The notes beneath the pieces are model-generated. The model did not search any database, was not told where the DNA came from, and saw only the letters and a program-made list of their open reading frames with translations. 64,000 nucleotides of DNA. Source: Isoetes taiwanensis. Lineage: Eukaryota; Streptophyta; Lycopodiopsida; Isoetales; Isoetaceae. The position numbers were made by a program, and so were the translations under genes. Numbering within the stretch: the first letter of the stretch is position 1; the number at the start of each line of letters is the position of its first letter. The stretch lies in NCBI GenBank assembly GCA_021234155.1, contig JAJEKV010000031.1, positions 5,222,748 through 5,286,747 on the forward strand, written 5' to 3'. Shown piece after piece: positions 12,230 through 23,860 of the stretch.

Positions 12230-14300
12230 CGGTGACATAGAATAATGACTCTCGTGCTAACCAACCCTCGGCCATGCAACCCTCGGCCTTGCCGGCGTCT
12301 GGTGAAGTCCTTGAGGACCTTGAGAGCGTTCTATAAAAACATCCATCTAGGATTTGTTGTGCCTGCAAGCTCTACCGTCCACTAAATGCACTAGTAAGTG
12401 AGTTTGTATGTCGAGAAAACTTGTTGGGAATTCTTTCTCTAGCATACAACATGCCTCCAACGACCTTAGTTCGCATGTCGCTTAATTTCATTTGTCGGTA
12501 TCTCCTTCCTTGTAATCCATCTAAATATGATTTAAGAAAGAAAAAAAGTTAAGTGAGAGTTCAGCGATCGAGTGTTTTCTAAATCCATACGAACACGGAA
12601 AACTCGATGGGGAGACATATTGCATGTAGTGGACCGTCGTGAGAGGCGACCCTCGAGAACAATAGGCATAACAAACTGCAACATCTTATGCCAATCATGA
12701 GATTTCAACCCGAGTTAACTCCCGCCGTTAGAGAAACAATTCATAGCGAATGCATATATCTGCCGGAGTCTTTATTGCCTTGATAAGCTTCCGAGCGGGT
12801 TTCATACATTTTCTAGGCGCGATCAATCCACTTGTGGCCTTATTCCTTCTTCGACATTTAACCATGCTTTAGATTTTGATCCGCTTCTTGTAGATCTTTC
12901 GTCTTTGCATCGTGTCCTTCGTCCGGTGACATGCTTCCAAATAGGCGCGAAAGCGTTTTTAAAGATGTGCATGGGATCAAGAAGATGATGGATCTTCAAT
13001 TACGTCAATAGGGTAGAAGGAAGAAGGATGCTTTCCACTTCATTCCTTAACCTTATTTCCTTCAGCGGCATCCCACATGTTACCCCAATCTCTCATTGTC
13101 AACCTTTTGGGAGGCTCTTGATTGCAATGTTTTTCTCTTGGACCTACGTATAGAAGTCGATTTTCCATTGGCGGATATCTCTTGAAGTTTGCATAGACAT
13201 TTTTGTGCAATGCGTTGACCGCCGAGAGTTCAACTGTTCAAACCCACACAAGTGACATGCATATCGGACACTTGGAGTCGAGAGAGTTCATACAAACCAG
13301 GCCAATCGCTCGTTGTCCACATTAAGATTGCTCTCAAAGGTAAATCTTAGTTGACCACGAAGTTCTCTTGAGACATCGTAAACTTCAATACCTTCACTCC
13401 ACAATGTCAAAAGCTCATCAATAACTATTTTTCGGATATGGATCTAGACTTTCCGGCTTCTTCCGGTCCTGGAACTAATAGTACTACCATTAAATGGCTA
13501 GTCTTCATGAGTAACGCGGTGGTAAATTATAGTTGATCAACACTCACGGCCAAGTTGACCCTTGCTGGTGATTGGCGTCCATAAGGATTAACACCATCCG
13601 TTGCCAACCCTAATCTGAGAGATTTCATTGGCTCTCTTCAAATTCGGCCATGTTTCATCAATATGCTTCCATTGCTTGCAGTCACTAACCCGCGAGTACA
13701 TTGTCACTCGGCGCGTGGCGGCACACCAACCCATGGCCGAAGCTAGAGATTCACATCGAAACAATAGCCTTATCACGAGGGATCAATGGAAAGTAGCGAA
13801 CCACCTTCATCGGGGCCGGTCTTTCCCTTGGCATCGCATTGTACCTAGAGGCACCACATTTAGGGCATGTTTACGTGTTCTTGTAGATGTCATCCGGATA
13901 ATATACCATGCAATCATTTGGACAAGCGTGAATCTTATGGTAGCCCTAAACCCGATAGCTGCCAATATATTTTTTTATTTGGTCGACTTTTGGGCATAGT
14001 GTTCCCTTGTGGGAGTATTTTCTCTTGCAATAACTTTGTATAAAAGCAGACCTTTCGTATACATTCAACTACAAATTCAATAAGTCAAGTGATTGCAATT
14101 GTACTTACTCTAACAAAGCCGTAACAAATGGCATTGCTCCATTTGAATTTGGCTTGAAGGTTTAATATCAATAAAGATGTCGTCAATCTAGATATGCTTG
14201 CACTGGATATAATGCTTTATCGCCTCCTCCAATAAAGCGTGATCTTCATGACCATCGTTAGGAGTATTTATATAAATCATCTAGGTCGTTGTCGAAGATT
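12230..14300 (-). pseudogene. TNP2-type CACTA transposase remnant with DUF4218
   Basis: Minus-strand fragments in several frames line up in the order of plant TNP2 transposases. Near 14220-14110 is a segment resembling the ALYPGC...LL-x-NL-x-AK-x-x-x-WSN region. At 13700-13590 is a stretch ending in RLGLATDGVNPYG, close to the conserved RLGL-x-TDGFNPFG core. About 13480-13440 reads LLVPGPEEAGKS, and about 12980 reads LDPMHIFKN. About 12700 reads LKSHDWHKMLQFVMPIVL, matching the KSHDYH-x-L-x-QQLLP core where DUF4218 starts. About 12310-12240 reads KAEGCMAEGWLARESL, matching the PEGS-x-AEGY-x-x-EE core. The enzyme would cut and paste the CACTA element. Many stops and frameshifts make it inactive. 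The normal product is several hundred residues, and traces span about 2 kb. Confidence 0.75.
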
Positions 14301-16639
14301 GGGCCAAATGCATCTAACATGTCGGCTATGGGTTCTTCAACTTCCATGAAATTAGAGTCCATAGGGCATTGTCATCATCTTCATCATCGTATTCTGTTCA
14401 TCTTCATCATTGTACTCTTCATTATCGTTGTGCCCATGTTTGTACCATCTTTTTGCTCAATGTATTCTAATTGCCGCTATCGCAATGACTTTTGATGTCG
14501 CCAATTCGATGCGGCTTGGATGTGGTCTTATATCCACTTGCCTACCACGCGTCGGATTAAGCGAAATATATCGTGATTGATACATACATTGAGAGCCCGT
14601 GTTTGTTAAATTTTAAGCATTTAATAGCGAGCGAAATATAAAATTTTTATGTCATAATCAAAGCATATATTGAAGATATAATACACATTTATCTTCAATA
14701 TGTGCAATCTCATTCAAAGAGAGAAGAAGAAGAATTGAAGAAGAAGAAGAAAAATGGTGCATTCAGGCAAAAATTATATGAGTAATTTGAGTACATCATC
14801 AAAGGACCTCGTTATTGGTCTACGTATTCATATTCAATGAACAATTCATCACCAATACACAAAGTTTTTATAGCATAAACCATGATATATCTCCGATCAA
14901 TTTTTACGGCTAAAAAATCTTCTTGGTCTTTGTTTGCCTCGACAAATTCACAATTGGTTCAGGATTCTCGATAGAGCTATTAATAAAAGCGACAAGGTTT
15001 CCATGCAAGCGAGGGGCGACCATCAATATATGTGAAGCTTGCGTAGTCAGTGGGCTTGGATATTGTTAGGTGCATTTGAATTTAGGCCATAGATGAGCAT
15101 CATGCCGATGCTTACTCAATTTATGCCAAGTGTAATACGGTTATATTCGGGGACCTACATATGGCATTAAAGGAGCAGTCGTACCATCTTTGACTTTCAC
15201 ACTAGTCATAATATATAATCGGGCCAGCACCGGGGACCGACTATTTTTAATCATGTCTTGCCTACCCCAATATGTAAATTGCTCCCCATAAATAATTGGC
15301 TTGCCTCTAGGCCATGCATTGAATTTCTTCACGATCTTTATCGTAAAGAAATTTTGGACCAAATGGACTAGTGAAGGTGGAAGATTATTTTCTTGACATG
15401 ATCTAGTACATTCCAATTTTGATGAACATTGTCATTCCCTCCAATCTTGGCAGCGGCCATTGCGCGGCGAGTTCTATCACGTAATGGGATACTCTTTGAG
15501 GAAGTTGATGGCTTTCTTTTTTGTAGGGTTTTCTATGAGCGCATTCATAGTATCAACATCATCTACTTCCAATGACAACATAACCCCAAAATCTATATCT
15601 TTGCTTGAGCTCACTTCATTCTCAATTTCTTCCTAACAAAATACAAGCAAACTAAGTTAAGACATCGATTCAAGTACATGAGAGTAGTTGATTATCGTTC
15701 ATAAGATTAAGTGTATTATACCTCGTTGGAATACCCACATGTCGTCGAAACCTTTGGATTTGTCGGGCATTCACCATATTTCTCAACATGGTCGAGGCCG
15801 GTCTTTCTCATCCGTTTTATTTGTCCTTTGCACATCGAACAATTGCAATATAACAGCTGTCATCAAATTACAACTGCAAAAAAAAAAAAAGTAACATCAA
15901 GATATAAAGTTAACTAATCATTGAAACATGTTTATGGTACATACATGGGCGGCATTCATTTCATGCACACCACCCGGCCTCTAGGAAGACTAGGTCCCTT
16001 TGGGTCTAATTGGACTATTTGTGGCAATTGTTGGGGTAACATTCTTGCGCAAGTCGCCATGTAACTTTCTCAAAGCTTTCTGTCTCACTTCACGTTCAAA
16101 TTCGCCGGCGTTAAGTCCATGTTGTTTTTCTAGTAAACAATAAAAATATTAATAAAAACCATGTAATAATATAATAATTATAAATATCCATGTTTTTCAT
16201 GATTTTTATCAAATGTTTATTCTTAAGATTCAGATTCATACAACGTTTATGATATTTAGAAAGCATTTGATTGAAGGATTACTGAACCCGATACATCTAG
16301 TCCTCTCCATTTGAAATGGAGTCGACCGATTACCTTATATTCACGCAACCTTTCAAATCTTTTTTGTAATCTATGAAGATTGAAACTTACGTTACGAGGT
16401 GCATAAACCCGATACATTTAGTCTTCTCCATTCGGGATGGAACAGAGCCAGTACCTTGATCATGCATCCCTCGAGTTTTTAACATACTTTCAAGATTCAA
16501 TCTTCTAATCTATTAGCATTTGGAGGTGTTTAACTCTAACACAAAGATTAAAGCAGAGATCTTACCTTATGAAGACCCACGAGCGCAAAAAAATCGAAAC
16601 AAAGCGAGTGAAAATAACAAGTAAATAACCCGGCGGGTT
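14301..16639. other. CACTA interior without recognisable coding sequence
   Basis: AT-rich interior of the element. A minus-strand frame at 15416-15141 (about 91 residues) is open but matches nothing I know. Reverse-strand AAG/GAA-rich runs near 14725-14755 and T-rich stretches look non-coding. Upstream exons of the transposase might be here but are not identifiable by eye. Confidence 0.4.
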
Positions 16640-16850
16640 CCGCCATATGTGGCGTCGTTTATCGGCGTCGTGGTAACGTCGTTAACGGCGTAAAGCCGAC
16701 GCCGTCGACGACACCTAGGCATGCCACATCGACTTCGCCGCCGTCGATGCCCCTCATATGCCACGTCGGATGATCATGGCGTCGTTTAACGGCGTCAAAT
16801 GATCATAGCGTCGTTAAGCGACCAAGCGTGATTGTTTAACGCGCGAAACA
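16640..16850. repeat. Subterminal CGTCGTTTAACG repeat cluster (internal right)
   Basis: Contains repeated GGCGTCGTTTAACGGCGTC variants and their complements, matching the clusters at 10026-10133 and 17405-17836. It lies on the 5' side of the transposase remnant. Confidence 0.65.
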
Positions 16851-16863
16851 ACATACAATACAA

Positions 16864-16977
16864 ATAACACAAATAAATAAAAATGCGATTGTTCCCATTC
16901 ATAAAATAAGCTTATACAGCGACAACACAAATAGATAAAAAACTTATTGTTTCCATTCATAAAAAAAAGCTTATACA
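16864..16977 (+). repeat. Short tandem duplication, ~58 bp
   Basis: Two adjacent copies share the ATTGTT-CCATTCATAAAA and AAGCTTATACA blocks with minor differences (about 16864-16920 and 16924-16977). Confidence 0.6.
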
Positions 16978-17404
16978 TTACTTATGTCCATCCTGAGGAC
17001 GTGACAGTTTGATGCAACCATTTGCATCATTATCTGCACCATTAATGTCGTTTTCTCTTTGTTTGGCTCGGTGAGCCATTCTACCAGTCGTTCCCGCATG
17101 GAGCGCCCGGATGTTAGTGCTGTCGAAGCTCCTTTTCACTCATCTTTGCCACGATGGTGAAGGGAGGGTTCTCGTGCCGAGAAGCTTGAGGGGGTTCTTT
17201 GGAGTTGTCTTCCCTTGGAGGAGGAGGATTCTTGCTAGAAGGAACATATATGCGAAGGTGGTCTTCAAGCTACAGGACCATTATAGCAAGATAGGGAAGA
17301 ACACTCAAAAAATAAGAATAACAGCAGCTACTGATGGATCCACTTATAACGTGGATGTAGGGTTAGGGTTAGGGTTTTTATTTGGCAAAAAAAAAAAAAA
17401 AAAT

Positions 17405-17836
17405 TCTCTGCGTGGCGTCGTTAAGCGGCGTTTAGGCTGGCGATGTCTTGACGGCAAAGGCGAGCCAGACTTGGCACCCGGCACCATGCCGCAGCGGGCG
17501 TGACACGTCGGCGTACAGCGACGTCGTTCAACGGCGGCCGAAGCGCTGGCGACATCTTGACAGGCGGTACGCCGGCAACAGCCCATTTCCACGCATGGCG
17601 TAGCGGCGCCGGCTCGTGAAAGCGTCGTTGAAACGGCGTTTAAGCGGCGTGTTTGACCGAAACTGCCCGGTTTGGCGGCGGTACCCCATACCATGCGCAG
17701 GCGGGGCCGACCGTCAGCCACGATGGCCGCCGTTGAACGGCGTCGAAGCGGCGTCGTCGTCGTTGAACGGCGTCGTCGTTGATCAACGGCAACGGTCGGC
17801 GTTCATCGACACGCGGCGTCGTTGGACGTCGGCGAT
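17405..17836. repeat. Subterminal motif cluster next to the CACTA terminus
   Basis: GC-rich stretch with many copies of GCGTCGTTGAACGGCGTC-like motifs, ending just before the terminal motif at 17837. Density and position fit the subterminal region of the element. The frames that span it on both strands are by-products of the repeat. Confidence 0.7.
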
Positions 17837-17847
17837 CCCTTGTAGTG
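17837..17847 (-). repeat. Terminal motif of CACTA element (CACTACAAGGG)
   Basis: The plus strand reads CCCTTGTAGTG, whose complement CACTACAAGGG matches the conserved 5' end of plant CACTA elements. Satellite sequence starts at the next base, so this fixes the right border of the transposon. A 3-bp target duplication cannot be tested without the left end. Confidence 0.75.
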
Positions 17848-19079
17848 AACACCCCCTTATGCGTCAAGACGCGCAAGGTCCTAGTCGAATCGACAAGGAT
17901 AGAGCCTCCAAACGTAAACCCTATGAGTTGCCGGGTTCTATGGGGTTTGTGTTTTGGGTGTCGAAGTTTTGGTCTTTTGCACTTGGGACATGGCGATCAC
18001 ATGCGATTGAGAACGCGAAGCAAAGGGAACCGGCGGAATGGAGTTTGGATCTGTACTCCTCCCGTTGTGGCAGTTAGAAGCCAAGGCCCGCTTTTGCAGT
18101 AGCAAGACATTCGTAAATTCGTAATTAATGCATAGTACGGACTTTAATTCTAATTTTTTGTCAGCTAGCTTCCTAAGTCATCGCCAACATACAGGCCAAC
18201 TTTCAAAAATTTTGGATAAGGTTTAGATCAAATAGTTTGCATTAGAGCGGTCAGGGCAGCTGTTGTTGGCAGTAGCCCGGGCACACTTGCCCAAGTCAAA
18301 CAAGGCTAGGACCTTGCAAGGCCTCCTCATTAGAGGGGAGAGTCCAGACCCCGGGGAGGCCCGAGCCCCAAAAGCTTCCCGAGGCAGCCTTTTCGGGCAG
18401 CGGCTCGCTGGGGGGCGACGCTTAAAGACCACACTCCCGGAACCCGGTTCCCGTATCCGACCGTTGAATCCTTTGTTTAAGGAACCTGGTCCGAGAAGGT
18501 CCAAAAAAATCCAACATCTGTCCGGGAGAACATATCAACCCGCGAAGCGTCCTGCGGGCGACATTGTAGAAACCAAAGTGTTTTGTCGTTCAGACATTGC
18601 GGAGGCTCCGAAATGGCGATTCGACTTTGCCACATCGCCCGGAATGCCAAAATTACCCTAGGGACCAAGTCACACGGTCAGTTTTGCAAAAGAAAGAAAC
18701 ACTTACGCCCTACATTGCAGTATTCAGCAGCCACCTCCTAGGCCAATTGACTACGAGTGTGTTGCACATGAGATAGTTTGGCGCTTCTGGCCACAAAACT
18801 TGGTCCTTAGGGCAATGTCGACGTTCTGAGTCCATTGGCAGAGACAGATCACGGTTCCGGAGAGGGGAAGTTGCTCGTCCGTCACCGAGGGCCGAGGGAG
18901 AGGACTTTGGGGCAAAATTTGCTTCAGGGTGGTTTTAGGGTCCGTGCTGCCCGCGCCAACACCCCCTCACGTCAAGACACGGCCAAGGTCCTAGTCGAAT
19001 CGACAAGGATAGAGCCTCTCCAAACGTAAACCCTATGAGTTGCCAGGTTCTAGCAGGGTTTGCGTTTTGGGTGCCGAGT

Positions 19080-19125
19080 TTTGGTCTTTTTTGGATAAGG
19101 TTTAGATCAAATAGTTTGCCAATTG
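19080..19125 (+). repeat. Chimeric junction inside satellite unit
   Basis: Sequence that normally continues from TTTTGGTCTTTTGG switches to TTGGATAAGGTTTAGATC, about 550 bases further on in the unit. After AAATAGTTTGC it jumps again to CAATTGACTACAAGTGTG. Two template switches in about 40 bases point to unequal exchange or replication slippage and explain the 1.5-kb spacing of this unit. Confidence 0.65.
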
Positions 19126-19760
19126 ACTACAAGTGTGTTGCACATGAGATAGTTTGGCGCTTCTTCGAGAAGGGGTGGGCTTCGCCACAAACTTAGTCCC
19201 TAGGGCAATGTCGGCGTTCTAAGTCCATTGGCAGAGGCAGATCACTTGGTTGGAGAGGGAAGTTGCCCGTCCCGTCGCGGGGGCCGGGGAGAGGACTTTG
19301 GGGCAAGCCGCTTGCCGGTGGTTTTAGGGTCCGTGCTCTGGCGTCAACACCCCCCTCTACGCCAAGACGGCGCAAGGTCCTAGTCAAATCGACAAGGATA
19401 GAGCCTCCAAACGTAAACCCTATGAGTTGTCGAGGTTCTAGCGGGGTTTGCGTTTTGGGTGCCGAAGTTTTGGTCTTTTGGACTTGGGGCGTGGCGATCA
19501 CATGCGATTGACAACGCGAAGCAAGGGAACTGAGCGGAATGGAGTTTGGACTGTACTCCTCCCGTTGTGGCGGTTAGAAGTCAAGGGCCACTTTTGCAGT
19601 AGCAAGACATTCGTAAATTCGTAATTAATGCATAGTACGGACTTAAAATTCTGATTTTTTGTCAGCTAGCTTCCTAAGTCATCGCCAACATACAGGCCAA
19701 CTTTCAAAAATTTTGGATAAGGTTTAGATCAAATAGTTTGCATTAGAATGGTCCGGGCAG

Positions 19761-20361
19761 CAATGTTGTTACATACTTTGCATACCATACGTGTAGCATA
19801 CGTTTTTTAAGTTTTTTTAAAGTTTTTTATTTTTGGTTTTTAAAATCTTAGAATACGTTTCTATAACATTAAAAATGAATATAGGTAAAACAGAATTACT
19901 TGAAGCAGCTATACCTTTGGAATGGTTTTGGTTCACTTCCTGCTTCTATTTATCACTTATGGCAGTCAGATCTTCAGAAGCAATATAGAAAAAAATGAAT
20001 CGAAATAAAATTAGTTGTAAAAGAAGAAGAATGGAAAAGTTACCTTGGTCGATTTGGTCTTGGATTGGCACAAGAAACTGTTTCACGGTTTGCATGGTGG
20101 AGTAAAAACCTTTCTTTCATTGAGCAAAAAACCAAAACCCTGGTTCTACATGCATTCAACATGTTTCTACATGCATGCGGCTGCTCATAGTTCCAAAATC
20201 TTGTTTGCTAGACTAGAAAATCTAAATGAAAGTCATTCGAGGCTCCTTTTTTTTTTTTTTTACATTTTTTGATAATCCCCGATGGTTGCAAACGTTTAGA
20301 AAACGTAGGGGTTTTTTAAGAAGTACTCTATGGTTAAAAACGGGGTTTTTTAACAACATTG
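19761..20361. mobile_element. Non-autonomous hAT-like element, 601 bp, in satellite B
   Basis: Both ends carry an 11-bp terminal inverted repeat, CAATGTTGTTA on the left and TAACAACATTG on the right. The flanks are an 8-bp direct repeat CCGGGCAG (19753-19760 and 20362-20369). Neighbouring satellite units show the unoccupied site CCGGGCAGCCTGTTGTTGGG at about 21498. An 8-bp duplication with ends starting CA and finishing TG is typical of hAT elements. The interior is T-rich and has no transposase, so it would need an enzyme supplied in trans. A Mutator-type origin with 9-bp duplication is less likely because the inverted repeats would then be offset by one base. Confidence 0.8.
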
Positions 20362-22343
20362 CCGGGCAGCCTGTTGTTGGGCAGCCGAGCTGGCACACTT
20401 GCCCAAGTCAAACAAGGCCAGGACCTTGCAAGGCCTCCTCATTAGAGGGGAGAGTCCGAACCCCAGGAGGCAAGCCCGGAAAAGCTTCCCCGAGGCGACC
20501 TTTTCTGGCGGCAGCTCAGCCTCCCGGGCGACGCTAAAGACCACACTCCCAGATCTCGGTTCCCATATTCGACCGTTGAATCCTTTGTTTAAGGAACCTG
20601 GTCCGAGAAGGTCCAAAAGAATCCAACATCCGTCCGGGAGAACATATCAAACCGTGAAGCGTCCTGCGGGCGACAGTGTAGAAACCAAAGTGTTTTGTCG
20701 TTCGGACATTGCGGAGGCTCCGAAATAGCAATTCGACTTCGCCACATCGTCCGGAATGCCAAAATTACCCTAGGCACCAAGTTACACGGTCAGTTTTGCA
20801 AAAGAAAGAAACACTTACGCCCTACATTGCAGTATTCAGCAGCCACCTCCTAGGCCAATTGACTACGAGTGTGTTGCACATGAGATAGTTTGGCGCTTCT
20901 TCGAGAAGGGGTGGGCTTCTGGCCACAAAACTTGGTCCCTAGGGCAATGTCGACGTTCTAAGTCCATTGGCAGAGACAGATCACGGTTCCGGAGAGGGGA
21001 AGTTGCCCGTCCGTCGCCAGGGCCTTCGGGAGAGGACTTTTGGGGCAAGCTGCTTCCGGGTGGTTTTTAGGGTCCGTGCTCTGGCGTCAACACCCCCCCT
21101 CTACGTCAAGACACGGCGCAAGGTCCTAGTCAAATCTGACAAGGATAGAGCCTCCGAAACGTAAACCCTATGAGTTGTCAGGTTCTAGCAGGGTTTGCGT
21201 TTTGGGTGCCGAGTTTTGGTCTTTTGGACTTGGGACGTGGCCGATCACATGCAGTTGACAACACGAAGCAAGGGGAACTGACGGAATGGAGTTTGGACCT
21301 GTACTCCTCCCGTTGTGGCAGTTAGAAGTCAAGGGCCACTTTTGCAGTAGCAAGACATTCGTAAATTCGTAATTAATGCATAGTACGGACTTAAATTCTG
21401 ATTTTTTGTCAGCTAGCTTCCTAAGTCATCGCCAACATACAGGCCAACTTTCAAAAATTTTGGATAAGGTTTAGATCAAATAGTTTGCATTAGAACGGTC
21501 CGGGCAGCCTGTTGTTGGGCAGCCGAAAGGGCACACTTGCCCAAGTCAAACAAGGCCGGGACCTTGCAAGGCCTCCCTCATTAGAGGGGAGAGTTCAAAC
21601 CCTGGGAGGCGAGCCAGGAAAAGCTTCCCCGAGGAGCCTTTCCCGGCAGCGATCCACGGGGGCGACGCTAAAGACCACACTCGGGATCTCGGTTCCGATC
21701 CGACCGTTGAATCCTTTGTTCAAGGAACCTGGTCCGAGAAGGTCCAAAAAAATCCAACATCCGTCCGGGATAACATATCCAACCGCGAAGCGTCCTGCGG
21801 GCGACATTGTAGAAACCAAAGTGTTTTGTCGTTCGGACATTGCGGAGGCTCCGAAATGGCGATTCGACTTCGCCACATCGTCCGGAATGCCAAAATTACC
21901 CTAGGCACCAAGTTACACGGTCAGTTTTGCAAAAGAAAGAAACACTTACGCCCTACATTGCAGTATTCAGCAGCCACCTCCTAGGCCAATTGACTACGAG
22001 TGTGTTGCTTATGAGATAGTTGGCGCTTCTTCGAGAAGGGGTGGGCTTCTGGCCACAAAACTTGGTCCATAGGGCAATGTCGACGTTCTGAGTCCATTGG
22101 CAGAGACAGATCACGGTTCCGGAGAGGGGAAGTTGCCTGTCCGTCGCCAGGGGCTTCGGGAGAGGACTTTTGGGGTAAGCTGATTCCGGGTGGTTTTTAG
22201 GGTCCGTGCTCTGGCATCAACACCCGCATTCCGGATGTACCACAAAACATTGAACATTCTCATGATGGTATATTTCATAACTTTAACGGGTGTAACAAGT
22301 CAAATAAACCCATCTATCAAGTGTACATGCATTCTATACTATT

Positions 22344-22346
22344 CAA

Positions 22347-22377
<31 letters not shown>

Positions 22378-22395
22378 TAAATTTTTTTTTTTTGG
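22344..22395 (+). repeat. (AAAT)n microsatellite followed by poly(T)
   Basis: About ten AAAT units and a T run, just left of the first CGTCGTTAAAAACG motifs of the following element. Confidence 0.8.
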
Positions 22396-22699
22396 TCGTC
22401 GTAAAAAAAACGTCGTTAAAAACGTCGTTCAACAACGTTTTGTGTCGTCGTTTAACGGCGTCCGCGGCGTCGTTAAACGGCGACTGTGATTTAAATCGAA
22501 AACAGGCGGTAATCCCGCCGCTTATTTTCGAGCAAGCAAAGCTTATGGAGGAGCGTTTTTTGCGGCGATTTTCGGCGCGGATCTACTTTGGGGTCTATTC
22601 TAAGTGTAAGACAAGCTTCATAAGGTATGTGCACGGATCAACCAACTCGTTTTTTGAATCTAAACTTGTTTTTGGGTAGATTTAGGGCTTTTTGTATTT

Positions 22700-22975
22700 G
22701 TTGTTTGTTCTTCCTTCAACCTTCATTCTTCTTCTTCCATTCTTGCATCCTTCTTCCATACATATTCTTCCATTCCCTTTGTCATCTTCTTCTTCGATTC
22801 TTCCTCCTCTTATACTACTTCTTCCTCCTCTTATTCAAATTCTTACTCTTAATCCTCCTCTTGCGCTTCATCTTCTTCGTATTCTTCCTCCCCATTTTCG
22901 GGTTCCTCCTCTTCTTCTTAGCCTTTTCTTCTTCGGAATTCTTCCATTCTTCTTCTAATTTTTTTCCCATCTAAG
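22700..22975 (+). repeat. Polypyrimidine (TTC/CTT-rich) tract
   Basis: About 275 bases almost entirely of C and T on the plus strand, with TTCTTC and TCCTCTT variants. The Leu/Phe/Ser-rich frames across it are a composition effect. Confidence 0.8.
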
Positions 22976-23034
22976 GAGACGTCGTTAAAACACGAGACCA
23001 TTCTTCTTTCCAAAATTTTTCCTTATTAGTTTTT

Positions 23035-23380
23035 TTATACTATTTCTTTCTAATCATTGAATTTTTTGTTTTGCATGTACACTCCTAGCAAAATGTGTTG
23101 TTCTTGCAAAACAACTTGGCACCTCTTCCAGGTAAGGATTTAATTTTTTTAATACGCTAATAAAATACTAATGCTTTATTTAGGTTAAATTGTTATCCAA
23201 GAAGGGGACGTCATTGAAATCACCCCTCCCCCATTGATTTTCCATTTTTTTTTTCCTTTAAGTTGTTTATTTATACTAATATTTTACTAATCATTGAATT
23301 TATTGTTTTGCATGTACACTCCTAGCAAATGCGTTGTTTGTGCAAAACAACTTTGCCACCTTGTACCAGGTAAGCATTTA
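23035..23380 (+). repeat. Duplicated exon-like segment with splice-donor motif
   Basis: Two copies about 230 bases apart share TTTTGCATGTACACTCCTAG, then a short frame, then CAGGTAAG (about 23070-23135) or CCAGGTAAG (about 23295-23375). The second copy encodes MYTPSKCVVCAKQLCHLVP before the donor, with a CxxC pair; the first encodes a diverged version. The paired ATG, frame and donor suggest a duplicated small exon within the CACTA-like element. I cannot assign a product. Confidence 0.4.
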
Positions 23381-23860
23381 ATTTTCAATATGCTTAATGT
23401 ATTGATTAATGTATTTAGCTAAAAAAATTGGGGCTTCATTTATTTTTGTATTTTTTTAATATATTTAAGCGACATCATTTAATGACGTTAAAATCTTATA
23501 TTTCTTTATTGGTTAAATTCATTTTATAGGCTTTAATATTAAATGTATTAACTTCATTCATAATAAATGTATTATTATTTTTTTTTTCAAAAAAAAAAAT
23601 TTAAAAAAATTAAAAATTAAATTTTTTTTTTAATACACGTAAGCAACGTCGTTTAACATTGCTTACATGGCGCTCTTGTACGACGTCGTTAAACGACGAC
23701 GTGTACGTGGCTGCCACGTCAGCAACGGCGCTGGCAACGCCGCGCTGGCTGCCCGGCCGCGTGGCTGCCACGTGTACTTGACGTCGTTAAACGATGTCAA
23801 ACACGTGGCTGCCACGTCAGCAACCCGCTCGCCGACGCCACGCTAACCTTGGGTGCACTT

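Larger units (their letters stand above)
9985..17847 (-). mobile_element. Decayed CACTA (En/Spm-type) DNA transposon
   Basis: Reading the minus strand from 17847, the element begins with CACTACAAGGG, followed by clustered copies of a CGTCGTTTAACGGCG motif (17405-17836 and 16640-16850). Next come remnants of a TNP2-type transposase (about 14300-12230) and a DUF4216-like segment (11690-11240), then another cluster of the same motif at 10026-10133. A terminal CACTA motif, subterminal motif arrays at both ends and TNP2 plus DUF4218/DUF4216 coding remnants are the classical layout of plant CACTA elements. The right end abuts satellite sequence exactly (AACACCCCC follows at 17848). I could not find a matching CACTA terminus on the left, so the left border is approximate and may be deleted. 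All coding parts carry stops and frameshifts. Confidence 0.75.
17848..22227 (+). repeat. Tandem satellite array, ~1.14-kb unit, subfamily B
   Basis: This is the same family as 1-8958 in the same orientation: shared blocks include AAACGTAAACCCTATGAGTTG, GTAATTAATGCATAGTACGG and CAAGTCAAACAAGG. These units resemble each other much more than the A units do and have subfamily-specific changes. Landmarks near 18240, 19742 and 21489 give 1502 and 1747 bases. The second interval falls to about 1138 after removing the 601-bp insertion and its 8-bp target copy; the first contains a rearranged unit. The array is cut by the CACTA terminus on the left and ends abruptly within a unit near 22227. Confidence 0.88.
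22390..23860. mobile_element. Small CACTA-related element bounded by subterminal motif clusters
   Basis: Clusters of CGTCGTTTAACGGCG variants at 22396-22490 and GACGTCGTTAAACGACG variants at 23640-23830 bracket about 1.15 kb of unrelated sequence. They match the clusters of the larger CACTA element. Near 23851 the sequence CCTTGGGTG could be a degraded form of the CCTTGTAGTG terminus seen at 17838-17847. No left terminus and no transposase are visible, so I interpret it as a non-autonomous or deleted derivative. Borders are approximate. Confidence 0.45.

Noticed and set aside
17358-17377. Telomere-like TAGGGTTAGGGTTAGGGTTT
   Set aside because: Only about three units inside the CACTA element; too short for an interstitial telomere and common in plant leaders.
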